DNA of 64,000 bases from Dyadobacter sp. CY312 (lineage in GTDB: Bacteria; Bacteroidota; Bacteroidia; Cytophagales; Spirosomataceae), in the NCBI RefSeq assembly GCF_021390535.1, contig NZ_JAJUXG010000001.1, forward strand, positions 62,001-126,000, given 5' to 3'. A program made the translations under genes and the position numbers. Positions 33,771 to 42,516 of the stretch are shown here, piece by piece. The notes beneath the pieces are model-generated. The model was not told where the DNA came from and did no database searches. It saw only the letters and a list, made by a program, of their open reading frames with translations. The stretch's first letter is position 1. The number at the start of each line of letters is the position of its first letter.

Positions 33771-34409
33771 ATGGCAAGACATATTCATTTAGCACTGTTG
33801 GCGGGTTTCTTGTTGCTGGCTTCATGTCTGCACTCCGCTGTTATCGAGCCGGTTAAACTTTTTAACGGCAGGAATTTCGAAGGGTGGGAGGGCGATACCA
33901 CGCATACCTGGCGTATTGTGGAAGGTACGATTGTAGGTGGGTCACTGGATAAGGAAGTTCCCCACAATAATTTCCTTTGTACCCGCAAAAGTTACTCCGA
34001 TTTTGTGCTGAAAGTCAAATTTAAACTATCCGGTACAAAAGGTTTTATCAATTCCGGAGTTCAGTTTCATAGTAAGCGCGCCACAGAACCAGCGTACGAA
34101 ATGGTCGGTTACCAGGCGGATTTGGGAGATAAGTTTTGGGCAAGTCTTTATGATGAATCCAGAAGAAATAAGACTCTTGCTGCACCCGACACGGCACTCA
34201 TAACAAAAATTTTGAAGCCAAATGAGTGGAACGACTATGAGATACATAGCCAAAAAGGGAGAATTAGATTGTATTTAAACGGAACAATGACGGTCGATTA
34301 CACCGAAGAAGACAAGTCGCTTCCGCAATCAGGAATTATTGGATTGCAGATTCACGGTGGCGGAAGCGCGTTGGTTGCGTTTAAAGACCTCGTTATTCGC
34401 GAGCTGTAA
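33771..34409 (+). CDS. DUF1080 (3-keto-disaccharide hydrolase-like) lipoprotein
   Basis: 212 residues with a lipoprotein signal, LALLAGFLLLASC (Cys about 19). One DUF1080 beta-sandwich: KLFNGRNFEGWEGDTTHTWRIVEG, then SDFVLKVKFKLSGTKGFINSGVQFHSK, and the C-terminal LPQSGIIGLQIHGGGSALVAFKDLVIREL. Members act on or bind 3-keto-glucosides or related sugars. The next gene, a Gfo/Idh/MocA oxidoreductase 62 bp downstream, is a usual partner in sugar oxidation clusters; together they may process one oxidised carbohydrate. Confidence 0.87.
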   Translation: MARHIHLALLAGFLLLASCLHSAVIEPVKLFNGRNFEGWEGDTTHTWRIVEGTIVGGSLDKEVPHNNFLCTRKSYSDFVLKVKFKLSGTKGFINSGVQFHSKRATEPAYEMVGYQADLGDKFWASLYDESRRNKTLAAPDTALITKILKPNEWNDYEIHSQKGRIRLYLNGTMTVDYTEEDKSLPQSGIIGLQIHGGGSALVAFKDLVIREL

Positions 34410-34471
34410 ATATATTGTTCTTATCCGGAGCGTTTAGTTTGAAATTCTTATTCACTCGAAATTTAACCTGC

Positions 34472-35848
34472 ATGAGCCTTAACCGCCGAAATTTTCTCAG
34501 GAATGTAACTGCTGCTTCCGCTTTGCTGGCAACGGAAAGTGTTGCCAAGCCATTCAGTATTATCCGTGACCTCAAAAAAGGTAGTCCTAACGATAAGATC
34601 AGGTTTGCCACCATCGGTATGGGAATTCAGGGGCATCAGGACACCAGGGCGGCTTTGCGGGCAGGTAGTACGGAATTTGTAGCAGCTGCGGATCTTTACG
34701 ACGGTAGGTTGACAAGGGTAAAGGAAGTGTTTGGGAAAGACATTTTTACGACCAGAGATTACAGGGAGATTTTAGATCGAAAGGATGTGGATGCGGTACT
34801 TATTGTCACTCCGGATCACTGGCACGACCATATAACCAAGGCATCATTAAAAGCTGGTAAACATGTGTATTGTGAAAAACCGATGGTTCAGCAAATTAAT
34901 GAAGGGCTTTCTGTGATTGATGCCTGGAAAAAGTCGGGGAAAACGATGCAGATCGGAAGCCAGCGGATCAGCTCAGCTTCCTTTCGTGAAGCCAAGCGCC
35001 TCTTTCAGGCGGGAGATATAGGCGATATCAACTATGTGGAATCCAACAGTGACCGTTTTAACGCCATCGGAGCCTGGAACTACTCCATTCCAACAGATGC
35101 GTCGTTGAGCACGGTAGATTGGGACACCTTTCTGGGAGATGCGCCGAAGGTTCCTTTTGATGCCAAAAGATTTTTCCGCTGGCGAAACTACCGCGACTAT
35201 GGAACGGGTGTAGCGGGCGATCTCTTTGTCCATCTCATCACAGGTGTGCACTTTGTGACCAACACACTCGGCCCGGAAAGGATTTTCTCCTCTGGTGAGC
35301 TTAGTTACTGGAAAGACGGGCGCGATGTACCGGATGTGTTGGTATCAATACTGGAATACCCAAAAACCGACCTTCATGCTAATTTTCAGATGGTGCTGCG
35401 AGTGAATTTCGCCAATGCCGGTGCCATTGCTAACAACACCCGCATTATTGGGACAGAAGGACAAATTGAATTCACAGAAAATAATCTCATACTAACCCGT
35501 AAGAAACTTCCTGAGGCGCCCGGCTTCGGAGGATATGATAGCTACAACACATTTTCGGAAAGCGAGCAACTCGCATTTAAAAAGCAGTATGATTCGCGGT
35601 ATCCTGAAAGCACCCGAAAGGCTGAGCCGGTTAAGGAAGTAAAGTTCGTTGCACCTCAGGAAGATGATGCCCACGCAAATCATTTCCGGGACTTTTTTGA
35701 GAACATCAGAAAAGGCAGCCTGGGCACGGTAGAAGATCCTGTTTTCGGTTTCAGGGCCGCGGCACCTGTATTGGCCTGCAACAGCAGCTATTTTGAAAAG
35801 AAGGTAATTCACTGGGATCCTCTGAATATGAAGATCAAAAAGGGTTAA
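34472..35848 (+). CDS. Tat-exported Gfo/Idh/MocA-family oxidoreductase
   Basis: 458 residues from the ATG at 34472, chosen because a twin-arginine signal follows (LNRRNFLRNVTAASALLATES). An NAD(P)-dependent sugar oxidoreductase: the Rossmann motif IGMGIQGHQDTRAALRAG, then LIVTPDHWHDHITKASLKAGKHVYCEKPMV with the conserved EKP. The C-terminal domain binds the sugar. Family members of this size (with the GTGVAGDLFVHLITGVHFV stretch) are exported and often act with DUF1080 proteins. A terminator follows. Confidence 0.92.
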   Translation: MSLNRRNFLRNVTAASALLATESVAKPFSIIRDLKKGSPNDKIRFATIGMGIQGHQDTRAALRAGSTEFVAAADLYDGRLTRVKEVFGKDIFTTRDYREILDRKDVDAVLIVTPDHWHDHITKASLKAGKHVYCEKPMVQQINEGLSVIDAWKKSGKTMQIGSQRISSASFREAKRLFQAGDIGDINYVESNSDRFNAIGAWNYSIPTDASLSTVDWDTFLGDAPKVPFDAKRFFRWRNYRDYGTGVAGDLFVHLITGVHFVTNTLGPERIFSSGELSYWKDGRDVPDVLVSILEYPKTDLHANFQMVLRVNFANAGAIANNTRIIGTEGQIEFTENNLILTRKKLPEAPGFGGYDSYNTFSESEQLAFKKQYDSRYPESTRKAEPVKEVKFVAPQEDDAHANHFRDFFENIRKGSLGTVEDPVFGFRAAAPVLACNSSYFEKKVIHWDPLNMKIKKG

Positions 35849-35850
35849 CA

Positions 35851-35878
35851 AAAAATCCGGCTGCTGCGCCGGATTTTT
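35851..35878. terminator. Bidirectional intrinsic terminator
   Basis: A perfect 11-bp stem, AAAAATCCGGC (35851-35861) and GCCGGATTTTT (35868-35878), with a 6-base loop between convergent genes. Confidence 0.88.
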
Positions 35879-35884
35879 TGCTTG

Positions 35885-36259
35885 TTAATCTACTACAATC
35901 TCTCTGATGCCCTGGCAAAGCTCGCGCATCTCTTGATAAGCGGCATTGTTATTGTCTTGCTTATTGAATTTGACAAGCATATCTCCTGGCGTGGACTCCA
36001 CATGAAAAGTGGTTCCATTAGCCAATTTGATGTCTTTCTCTGCATCCTCTTCATGGTCTGCAAAAATTCGGTTGGGTTTCAACATTTTGTTGACGTACTG
36101 CTGAACTTCAACCGTTTTCTTTCGGTCATAGTGCGCAGTGAAGATGAACTCTGTATCCGAATCCTTCACCGAAACTTTTAAGTCCTTATTTCTTGAACAG
36201 GACGTAAGAATCAGCACGGATAGAAACAGTTGTGCGATAATTTTTTCTTTTAATTTCAT
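35885..36259 (-). CDS. Hypothetical lipoprotein
   Basis: 124 residues from the ATG at 36257-36259. Lipoprotein signal: KEKIIAQLFLSVLILTSCSRNKD. The mature part is charged and alternates strands and helices (VSVKDSDTEFIFTAHYDRKKTVEVQQYVNKML ... FADHEEDAEKDIKLANGTTFHVESTPGDMLVKFN in pieces). No domain is recognised. Single gene, convergent with the oxidoreductase. Confidence 0.65.
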   Translation of the reverse strand: MKLKEKIIAQLFLSVLILTSCSRNKDLKVSVKDSDTEFIFTAHYDRKKTVEVQQYVNKMLKPNRIFADHEEDAEKDIKLANGTTFHVESTPGDMLVKFNKQDNNNAAYQEMRELCQGIREIVVD

Positions 36260-36436
36260 GGCTTTTTTGTAAATGTAAAACAAGGTACTTGGTATTATAC
36301 AGTAGCAAGTTAGTATTATTTTTTTGTTTTATGAATTTTGGTCAATAAATGTCATTTGGTTGAACCGTCATTCTCATCTTCGGGCAATTTAATCCGGCAT
36401 TGTTTTGATAATGTCTTCTTTCTAAACGTTTATATC

Positions 36437-36847
36437 ATGGCAGATAAGACATTGAAAGACCTTAGTAAGGTTATGAAAGACATAGCATCTCTGTATGTTG
36501 CCTACAACTACCGTCTACAGACAGCTGGTATCGCGCCAGATGAGCAACAATGAACATAGTAGAGTACAACGGGAATTCCTATTTCTATACCAGAGAAAAA
36601 CCCCGCACTTTTGCTGATATTGAAAAGAATAATCATGTCACTTTCCGGGGTAAGAAGGAATTTTGTATCGGTTGCAGGCAAGGCACAACTTAATACAGAC
36701 CGTAAGCTCATGGAAGCACATTGGGTCAAACAACTTGATCAGTAGCTTGAAAAAGGAATAGATACGCCTGGTATGGTGATGATTGAAGTGAAGGCGCACA
36801 GAATAAAATATTGGCAGGGTATGGATGAAGGTGAGATGAAGTTGTAG
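36437..36847 (+). pseudogene. Decayed general-stress PNPOx-like flavoprotein gene
   Basis: The fragments line up with the general stress protein 26/PNPOx-like family but fall in different frames. First MADKTLKDLSKVMKDIA (36437 onward), then MSNN at 36540-36551 (from the conserved RPMSNNG) in the next frame, then VEYNGNSYFYTREKPRTFADIEKNNHVTFRGKK in a third (frame of 36550), and finally SVAGKAQLNTDRKLMEAHWVKQLDQ back in the first. An amber stop at 36743-36745 sits where the family has an aromatic residue, followed by LEKGIDTPGMVMIEVKAHRIKYWQG and EMKL to the end. Three frame changes plus one stop cannot make a working protein. The family identity is from memory of consensus sequence. Confidence 0.8.
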
Positions 36848-36915
36848 CCATGATAAGTGCTGTCGGGTGTTTGAAGCCATCGTTTAAAATCACATTTCCA
36901 CTAAACTTCGAAAAG

Positions 36916-37248
36916 ATGAAAATGAAGAAGACCAGATTATTTGTAACGTTAATGCTCGCACTTTTTTGTGGCCGAGCAGTTGTCGGTAATGCCGCCAAAG
37001 CATCAGCTGAAAGGGTTTTTATGGTAGCAACTGCGGATGACAACCAGGAAAGAGTGGAGGTAGAGGTAAAGAACTTACCTGAAAAGGTGAAAGCCTCTGT
37101 GGGTCACGACACGGAACTGGCATGGACCATACTCAAAGCATATCTGATTACCAATACGGACAAGACACAATATTATGAGTTATTTGTTCAGAAACCGGAT
37201 GGTGAAACCTGGATGAAGGTGGATAAGGAGGGAAAGGTATTCAACTGA
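36916..37248 (+). CDS. PepSY-like/DUF2874-type periplasmic protein, paralogue 1
   Basis: 110 residues from the ATG at 36916 (or 36922). A signal peptide is present (KKTRLFVTLMLALFCGRAVVGNA). The mature part resembles the small beta-lactamase-inhibitor-like PepSY fold proteins of Bacteroidota: KNLPEKVKASV, WTILKAYLITNTDKTQYYELFVQKPDGETWMKVDKEGKV in pieces. The gene at 37431 is its paralogue, sharing TNTDKTQYYEL. The function is unknown. Confidence 0.72.
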   Translation: MKMKKTRLFVTLMLALFCGRAVVGNAAKASAERVFMVATADDNQERVEVEVKNLPEKVKASVGHDTELAWTILKAYLITNTDKTQYYELFVQKPDGETWMKVDKEGKVFN

Positions 37249-37430
37249 CAATGACACATCAAGTGCGGAGAATTGTCCCAAAAACGGGTATTTTTTAAAC
37301 AATAGTTTGTAGAGATAAAATATGTAATATTCTTATTGTCAATTCATTGTATAATTTGGTTTGCTTTTATTATGGTTCTGTGAGAGCGTTTAAGCTTAAA
37401 AACTAAAAGTTAACTATTAAAAGACAGATC

Positions 37431-37748
37431 ATGAAAAAGCTAATAGTATCGGCTCTTGCCTTAACCCTTATCTCTTTCGCCTCTGTACAGGCTGATAATA
37501 CCTTGAAGACAGCAGGCGTCATGGCAAACAGTGCCTATGATTCTCAGGAAAAAGTTAGCGTGAAGCCGGAAAGTTTGCCTGATGGCGTGAAAAAGACAAT
37601 TGCGAGCGACGCATTCTCCGGCTGGAAAGTTATTTCAGCCTTCCTGGTCACCAACACTGATAAAACGCAGTATTACGAACTGAATGTAAAAAATGGTGAT
37701 GAGTCAGCCAGGGTTAAGCTGGACAAGGACGGCAATAATGTAGAGTAA
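37431..37748 (+). CDS. PepSY-like/DUF2874-type periplasmic protein, paralogue 2
   Basis: 105 residues with a signal peptide (KKLIVSALALTLISFASVQA). The mature part is SVKPESLPDGVKKTIASDAFSGWKVISAFLVTNTDKTQYYELNVKNGDESARVKLDKDGN in pieces, aligned along its length with the gene at 36916. The 182-bp gap between them includes possible promoter sequence, so each may be expressed alone. A strong terminator follows at 37772. Confidence 0.75.
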   Translation: MKKLIVSALALTLISFASVQADNTLKTAGVMANSAYDSQEKVSVKPESLPDGVKKTIASDAFSGWKVISAFLVTNTDKTQYYELNVKNGDESARVKLDKDGNNVE

Positions 37749-37771
37749 TTGCAATAAGTATATAGCAAGAC

Positions 37772-37813
37772 AAAGTGGCCAGATCTCAATGAGATTTGGC
37801 CACTTTCTTTGTT
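37772..37813. terminator. Bidirectional intrinsic terminator
   Basis: A 16-bp stem (37772-37787 with 37791-37806, one G-T wobble) around AAT, then a T-rich tail. It lies between convergent genes. Confidence 0.88.
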
Positions 37814-37841
37814 ACAAGGCACTGTGCTAAACGATGAAATA

Positions 37842-39098
37842 TTAGCTGAATTTGTTCTGGCTATCATACGCCAGACCCAGTCCAACACTGGATAGTTTGT
37901 TTTCATCTGCCAGCTGCGCATTGGGGAACATTCTCTTGAATTCCGACTGCACAGAGGGTACCTCGGTGGTTCCACCCGTTAAAATCACAAGATCAATGTC
38001 CTCTCTGGCAACACCCGCTTCGCGAAGGCATTGCATTGCTGCTTCCGAAATTTTCTGAATTTGCTGGGAAATGGCTCCATCAAATTGCTCACGTGTCACG
38101 GTGGTTGAAAGTCCCTCTTCAATAAAGGTGAAAGGAGTTTCATACTGGTCGGAATCTGTAAGGGCGATCTTGGTTTCTTCCGTTATAGCGAGTAACGCAT
38201 GTCCAGTCTCTTGCTCCAAAACCTGCAACAATCGCTTAAAACGAGGTTTATCGTGTGATTCGTAGAGCAGTTGCCGGGTCTGCGAAATAATTTTGGTCGT
38301 ATAAAGCATGTTAACTTTGCTCCATTCAGATAGGTCATAATAGTGACGAAGCGGCACTTCGAGATTCTTCACACCGTATGTGCTTTTGTATCCAATCTCA
38401 GGCATGATGGCAGCCAGACTCAGATCTTTGTCAAAATCATTACCGCCAATTCTTACACCAGTATTGGCAAGAATATCACCAGATCGGTCGTGTTTGTTGA
38501 TGTATTTGTTGGATAGCCTAATCACCGTAAAGTCAGAAGTGCCGCCTCCAAGATCGGCTACTAGAGCCAGTTTTTCGCCTGTGATATTTACCTCATGAGC
38601 AAACGCAGCTGCGATTGGCTCGTATTGAAAATCAATGTTTTTAAACCCCAAAAGTTGTGCTACCGATCTTAACTCTGCTTGAGCCCTGTTGTTAGCTTCC
38701 GGGTCATTATCGACAAAATGTACGGGACGACCCATCACAACGTTCTCAATTTCCTGTCCGGCTTGCGCATCCGCCTTTTCTTTGAGATTTTGAAGAAAGG
38801 AAGCGATAATCTGGTCAAATTTCATGTGCTCTCCATTGACCATCGTGCCCTGCTTCATAATAGGAGTGCCGAGAACACGTTTCAAACTCCTCATCAAACG
38901 TCCTGGCTGGCGGGTTAAAAACTTGTTTACGGCTTCCCTTCCATAATAAGGAACATTTCCTTTTCTCAGAAAAAACATGGCACTAGGTACTGTGACGCTG
39001 CTGCCTTCTACGGGCACGAGACGGATGTCTCCGTTGTTTGCATTGGCTATACTTGAATTGGAGGTGCCGAAATCTATTCCGCAGGAAATCTTGGTCAT
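37842..39098 (-). CDS. YegD-like Hsp70-family ATPase
   Basis: 418 residues from the ATG at 39096-39098; the longer frame needs TTG. It contains the actin/Hsp70 ATPase motifs: CGIDFGTSNSSIA (phosphate 1), LVADLGGGTSDFTVI (phosphate 2), VILTGGTTEVPSVQ (adenosine). The C-terminal substrate-binding domain of DnaK is absent, as in E. coli YegD (about 450 residues). The client and co-factors are unknown. It is a single gene, convergent with the PepSY-like gene. Confidence 0.9.
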   Translation of the reverse strand: MTKISCGIDFGTSNSSIANANNGDIRLVPVEGSSVTVPSAMFFLRKGNVPYYGREAVNKFLTRQPGRLMRSLKRVLGTPIMKQGTMVNGEHMKFDQIIASFLQNLKEKADAQAGQEIENVVMGRPVHFVDNDPEANNRAQAELRSVAQLLGFKNIDFQYEPIAAAFAHEVNITGEKLALVADLGGGTSDFTVIRLSNKYINKHDRSGDILANTGVRIGGNDFDKDLSLAAIMPEIGYKSTYGVKNLEVPLRHYYDLSEWSKVNMLYTTKIISQTRQLLYESHDKPRFKRLLQVLEQETGHALLAITEETKIALTDSDQYETPFTFIEEGLSTTVTREQFDGAISQQIQKISEAAMQCLREAGVAREDIDLVILTGGTTEVPSVQSEFKRMFPNAQLADENKLSSVGLGLAYDSQNKFS

Positions 39099-39425
39099 GT
39101 TAAATTTCAAAAATTTGGGGGCGCAATTTCTGATTAATCCGCTGCAATAGCAATTACTTTCGGATGTAAAATTGCATATGCACGATGAATGAAATTATAT
39201 AAGGGAATTATCCTGCATTTCACTGAATACCGGAACAGACAATCACTCATATATCGCTGTTGCAAATAACTACTTCTGAGATTTTGTACTAAATAGCGGC
39301 TGCGTTTACAACCATTTTGAGTACTTTGGTTTCATAAGATTGCGGGTCGGTGCAGCAGAATCTCCTGGCATGGATTTGGAGGATTTTTGGTTAAATAATA
39401 AATTCTTGTCCACCCTTAAATTTGC
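39099..39425. other. 327-bp intergenic region
   Basis: The divergent upstream regions of the Hsp70 gene and the cupin gene. TAAATTTG (39417-39424) sits one base before the cupin ATG at 39426 and matches the -7 box, but no TTTG partner lies at the right distance. I see no gene or repeat here. Confidence 0.6.
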
Positions 39426-39830
39426 ATGTTTATGGAAATCAAACGTAACGATGCCACCATCAACCGGCCGGAGGGTAGCCGTGTTATTGATGCGCCATAT
39501 GTTTTCATGGATATCCCTGCATTTACCGACCAGTTAAGAGAAGAAAAAAGTTGGGACAAAGGTGATCGAAATAGCATCACGGTCTTTAAATCGGAAGAAA
39601 TTACAATCGTAGTTTCAGCCCTTAAAGCGGGTGCAGAAATCAGGAATAGTGCGGCGGACGTGCTTTTCACTGTCATGGTATTACAGGGTGAAGTTGTGAT
39701 CACCACCGATGATGTGGAGCGGGATATTACAAAAGGGCAGGCGGTGGCGTTTCATCCGCATGTGCTGCATTCAATTCGTGCCATTTCAGATTCTAATCTA
39801 TTAATAACCAGTTATTGTACAGCGGAATAA
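39426..39830 (+). CDS. Cupin-domain protein
   Basis: 134 residues. The cupin core is MVLQGEVVITTDDVERDITKGQAVAFHPHVLHSIRAISDSNLLITSY in pieces (about 79-125), with histidines at HPHVLHS that could bind a metal. The N-terminal extension reads EIKRNDATINRPEGSRVIDAPYVFMDI. It is followed 9 bp later by an aldo/keto reductase gene, so the two form an operon. The ATG at 39432 is an alternative start. The substrate is unknown. Confidence 0.82.
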   Translation: MFMEIKRNDATINRPEGSRVIDAPYVFMDIPAFTDQLREEKSWDKGDRNSITVFKSEEITIVVSALKAGAEIRNSAADVLFTVMVLQGEVVITTDDVERDITKGQAVAFHPHVLHSIRAISDSNLLITSYCTAE

Positions 39831-39839
39831 CGTGCAGAC

Positions 39840-40766
39840 ATGGACAAAATAATAACAAGGAGGAAGATGATTAAAGGAAGTTGCGCCATCATTGGGGCTG
39901 CTGGGTTTAACACGCTGCCCTTGTTTGCATTCAATAACACCATGATCAACCGTGCTATTCCTTCGTCCAAAGAAAAAATTCCAGTTATAGGATTGGGATC
40001 GTGGCAGCAATTCGATGTTGGGGAAGCTAATGCAGAGCGAAATCCGCTTAAAGAGGTTTTGCTGAAAATGAACGAAATGGGTGGAAAGATGATTGATGCA
40101 TCTCCCATGTATGGTCGTGCAGAACAGGTCATTGGTGATCTGAGTACAGAACTGGCGCTGAACAATAAGTTCTTTTTAGCTACAAAGGTCTGGACAACCG
40201 GAAAGCAGGAGGGTATAGAACAAATGACCGCATCCCTCCAAAAAATGAAAAGGACAAGCCTTGATCTGATGCAGGTACATAATTTACAAAACTGGCAAAC
40301 GCATCTGAAAACTCTGCAGGGCTGGAAGGAATCAGGAAAAGTAAGGTATATTGGAGTAACGCATTATACTGACTCTGCCCACGACAGGTTGGAAAGTATT
40401 GTGAAATCAAAAGTTGTGGATTTCGTCCAGTTTAATTATTCCATCAGGTCGAGGAATGCTGAGAAAAGTTTGCTGAAGGCAGCCAGGGATAATGGTGTAG
40501 CCGTCATCATCAATGAGCCATTTGAACAAGGCGAATTGTTTAGATTTGTAAAAGGAAAATCGCTGCCGGCATGGTCTGAAGACTATGGTATTAAATCGTG
40601 GGCCCAGTTTTTTCTGAAATATATCATCAGTGATCCGGGTGTGACGTGCGTCATTCCCGGCACTTCCGACGTTAAACATATTACAGACAACCTTGGAGCA
40701 GGCTTTGGGCAACTCCCCGACGTGCAAGGCCGCAAGAAAATGTTAGAATGGATTACTACAATTTAA
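39840..40766 (+). CDS. Tat-signal aldo/keto reductase
   Basis: 308 residues. A twin-arginine-like N-terminus (ITRRKMIKGSCAIIGAAGF) suggests export. The AKR catalytic tetrad is visible: D86 and Y91 (MIDASPMYGRAE), K116 (LATKVWT) and H147 (MQVHNLQ). The barrel continues with GWKESGKVRYIGVTHYTDSA and CVIPGTSDVKHITDNLG. The reduced or oxidised carbonyl substrate is not known. It lies 9 bp after the cupin gene and 4 bp before the glycosyltransferase gene, so it may lead the read-through into the glycan cluster. Confidence 0.92.
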   Translation: MDKIITRRKMIKGSCAIIGAAGFNTLPLFAFNNTMINRAIPSSKEKIPVIGLGSWQQFDVGEANAERNPLKEVLLKMNEMGGKMIDASPMYGRAEQVIGDLSTELALNNKFFLATKVWTTGKQEGIEQMTASLQKMKRTSLDLMQVHNLQNWQTHLKTLQGWKESGKVRYIGVTHYTDSAHDRLESIVKSKVVDFVQFNYSIRSRNAEKSLLKAARDNGVAVIINEPFEQGELFRFVKGKSLPAWSEDYGIKSWAQFFLKYIISDPGVTCVIPGTSDVKHITDNLGAGFGQLPDVQGRKKMLEWITTI

Positions 40767-40770
40767 GTAC

Positions 40771-41676
40771 ATGATTTCAATTATTATCTGCTCTGCCAAT
40801 GAGCAGGATTTAAAGGCAGTAAGCCAGAATATCTCAGAGACCATCGGCGTCGTTCATGAGATTATCGCTATTGATAATTCTGACGGGAAAAAGGGTATTT
40901 GTGAAATTTACAATATTGGGGCCAGGAAAGCGCAGTATGATGTAATGTGCTTTATGCACGAGGATATTGAGATGGTATCGCAGGACTGGGGTAGGAAGTT
41001 GATTGAAATTTTTGAAATGAATCCAAAAATCGGACTTGTCGGAGTTGCAGGGGGCGGTTATAAGTCTGTTGTGCCATCCAGTTGGTATAATGCAGATTTG
41101 GAAAGTAACGGAGCCTTCTACTGTAATTTGATTCAGGGTTTTAAATACTCACGCAAACCTGAATTTCATGATTACCGAAACCCCCGCAACCAACAACTTT
41201 CTTTGGTTGCTTGTATAGATGGTTGCTGGATGTGTACAAGAAAAAGTATTTCGGAAAAGTATCCTTTTGACTCGGATTTATTGCAGTCATTTCATGGCTA
41301 TGACCTTGATTTCTCTCTGGCCGTAAGTCAGGAATACAACGTTGCCGTAACCTATGAAATCTTACTTAGGCACTTCTCCGAAGGTAAGTTTGATGATGGC
41401 TGGGAAGAAGACACGTTGAAAGTGCACAAGAAATGGAGCCGGATATTGCCTGTTAACACGGATAGGCTGGATGAGTCCACATTGTCGCGATATGAGAGGC
41501 GTGCTTACAAGGTATATTTTAATAAATCGCTGGATAAGAATATCTCGTACAAAAAATTAATGACGATTATCGGCTACGCCAGACAATCCAGGATTTTTCC
41601 GTTACGGGTTCATCCAAAGCTTTATCTGGATTTATGGAAAGTAAGTAGGGAGAGAATAAGGGAAGGCAAGCACTAA
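40771..41676 (+). CDS. Family 2-type glycosyltransferase
   Basis: 301 residues with the GT-A start ISIIICSANEQDLKAVSQNIS, the IDNSDGKKGICEIYNIG segment and HEDIEM (about 72-77) in place of the DxD, as in the Glyco_tranf_2_5 group. Then CIDGCWMCTRKSI and HGYDLDFSLA, the acceptor side. It transfers a sugar to a surface glycan; the donor is unknown. The stop codon overlaps by 4 bp with the end of the convergent DUF5672 gene at 41673. It is the only plus-strand gene of the cluster. Confidence 0.85.
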   Translation: MISIIICSANEQDLKAVSQNISETIGVVHEIIAIDNSDGKKGICEIYNIGARKAQYDVMCFMHEDIEMVSQDWGRKLIEIFEMNPKIGLVGVAGGGYKSVVPSSWYNADLESNGAFYCNLIQGFKYSRKPEFHDYRNPRNQQLSLVACIDGCWMCTRKSISEKYPFDSDLLQSFHGYDLDFSLAVSQEYNVAVTYEILLRHFSEGKFDDGWEEDTLKVHKKWSRILPVNTDRLDESTLSRYERRAYKVYFNKSLDKNISYKKLMTIIGYARQSRIFPLRVHPKLYLDLWKVSRERIREGKH

Positions 41677-42497
41677 TGATCTGACTCGGGTAGTTCATAA
41701 CCAAGTTCGGCTAGATACGGGCCCCAAAACCACAGGTGCTGGTCCCACGCATGACAGCCGAATGGAAGTTGATTTTTGGTGTGGAACATGGATTGTGTCA
41801 ATCTGTTTTCAAATGAAAACTTTAATGCTGTTTTGTACAGCGGTATTTTCAACCTAGGCCATTTACGATTGACCTCTACACTCCAGAAAACATCCTCGTG
41901 AAACTGATGTTCTTCGCGTTGATTATATTCATTTATTTTCTCTTTAAATGAAATAGCCAGGTTGTAAAATTTTTTTACTCTTCGCAGGGAAAATCCACCA
42001 TTCCCAACCATGTTATCAAATTGCCTATCGCTTGGTACACCATCTTCCAAAGTATTGAAAAATATATTGTAGCGGGTATTCAGCCTCGTTTTCCATTCTT
42101 TAACAAAATCTGGATTCGCAAGACGCTTTAACCATGGTGCTCCGATGTAATCGTATTTTCGGGAACACCAAGTTAAAAGCTCATCGCGCAAAACAAAGGC
42201 ATCAAGTTGATGAATCAGTATAAATTCGTATTCATCGAAACTCTGGTAAAACTCAGCAGAAAGCATGAGCTTGTTATATCCTTGAATTCCGTTGAAATAA
42301 ACATCATCAAAAGATATTGTATCAGTAAACCTATCTGCCCCCTCTATTTTATCCAAACTAAGGGAAGCAGGTTTTATGGCCAGAATGGGGTGTTTACCCA
42401 GAACATTCAAGCATTGTTTCAATGAAATCGATTCAAGATCAGTAAGTTCCGGCTTGTAAAACGGGACTACAACCGCAACCCTCTTTTTGTCTTTCAT
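41673..42497 (-). CDS. DUF5672-family glycosyltransferase-like protein
   Basis: 274 residues. Motifs of the DUF5672 group: VAVVVPFYKPELTDLESISL, FILIHQLDAFVLRDEL, YIGAPWLKRLANPDF and NGGFSLRRVKKF. These proteins lie in glycan biosynthesis clusters and have a GT-A-like fold with an HQLDA acidic patch. Enzymatic activity is inferred. It is 19 bp downstream of the GT9-like gene on the same strand, so it is part of the operon 46414 to 41673. Confidence 0.8.
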   Translation of the reverse strand: MKDKKRVAVVVPFYKPELTDLESISLKQCLNVLGKHPILAIKPASLSLDKIEGADRFTDTISFDDVYFNGIQGYNKLMLSAEFYQSFDEYEFILIHQLDAFVLRDELLTWCSRKYDYIGAPWLKRLANPDFVKEWKTRLNTRYNIFFNTLEDGVPSDRQFDNMVGNGGFSLRRVKKFYNLAISFKEKINEYNQREEHQFHEDVFWSVEVNRKWPRLKIPLYKTALKFSFENRLTQSMFHTKNQLPFGCHAWDQHLWFWGPYLAELGYELPESDH

Positions 42498-42516
42498 ATT
42501 ACAATGTTACGCTGTC

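Noticed and set aside
36338..36436. Upstream extension of the pseudogene's first frame
   Set aside because: The family starts at MADK (36437); the extra residues look random and have no ribosome site.
39417..39424. TAAATTTG as promoter of the cupin gene
   Set aside because: Full -7 match but no TTTG box at a usable distance, and the start codon would lie within a few bases; kept only as a note.
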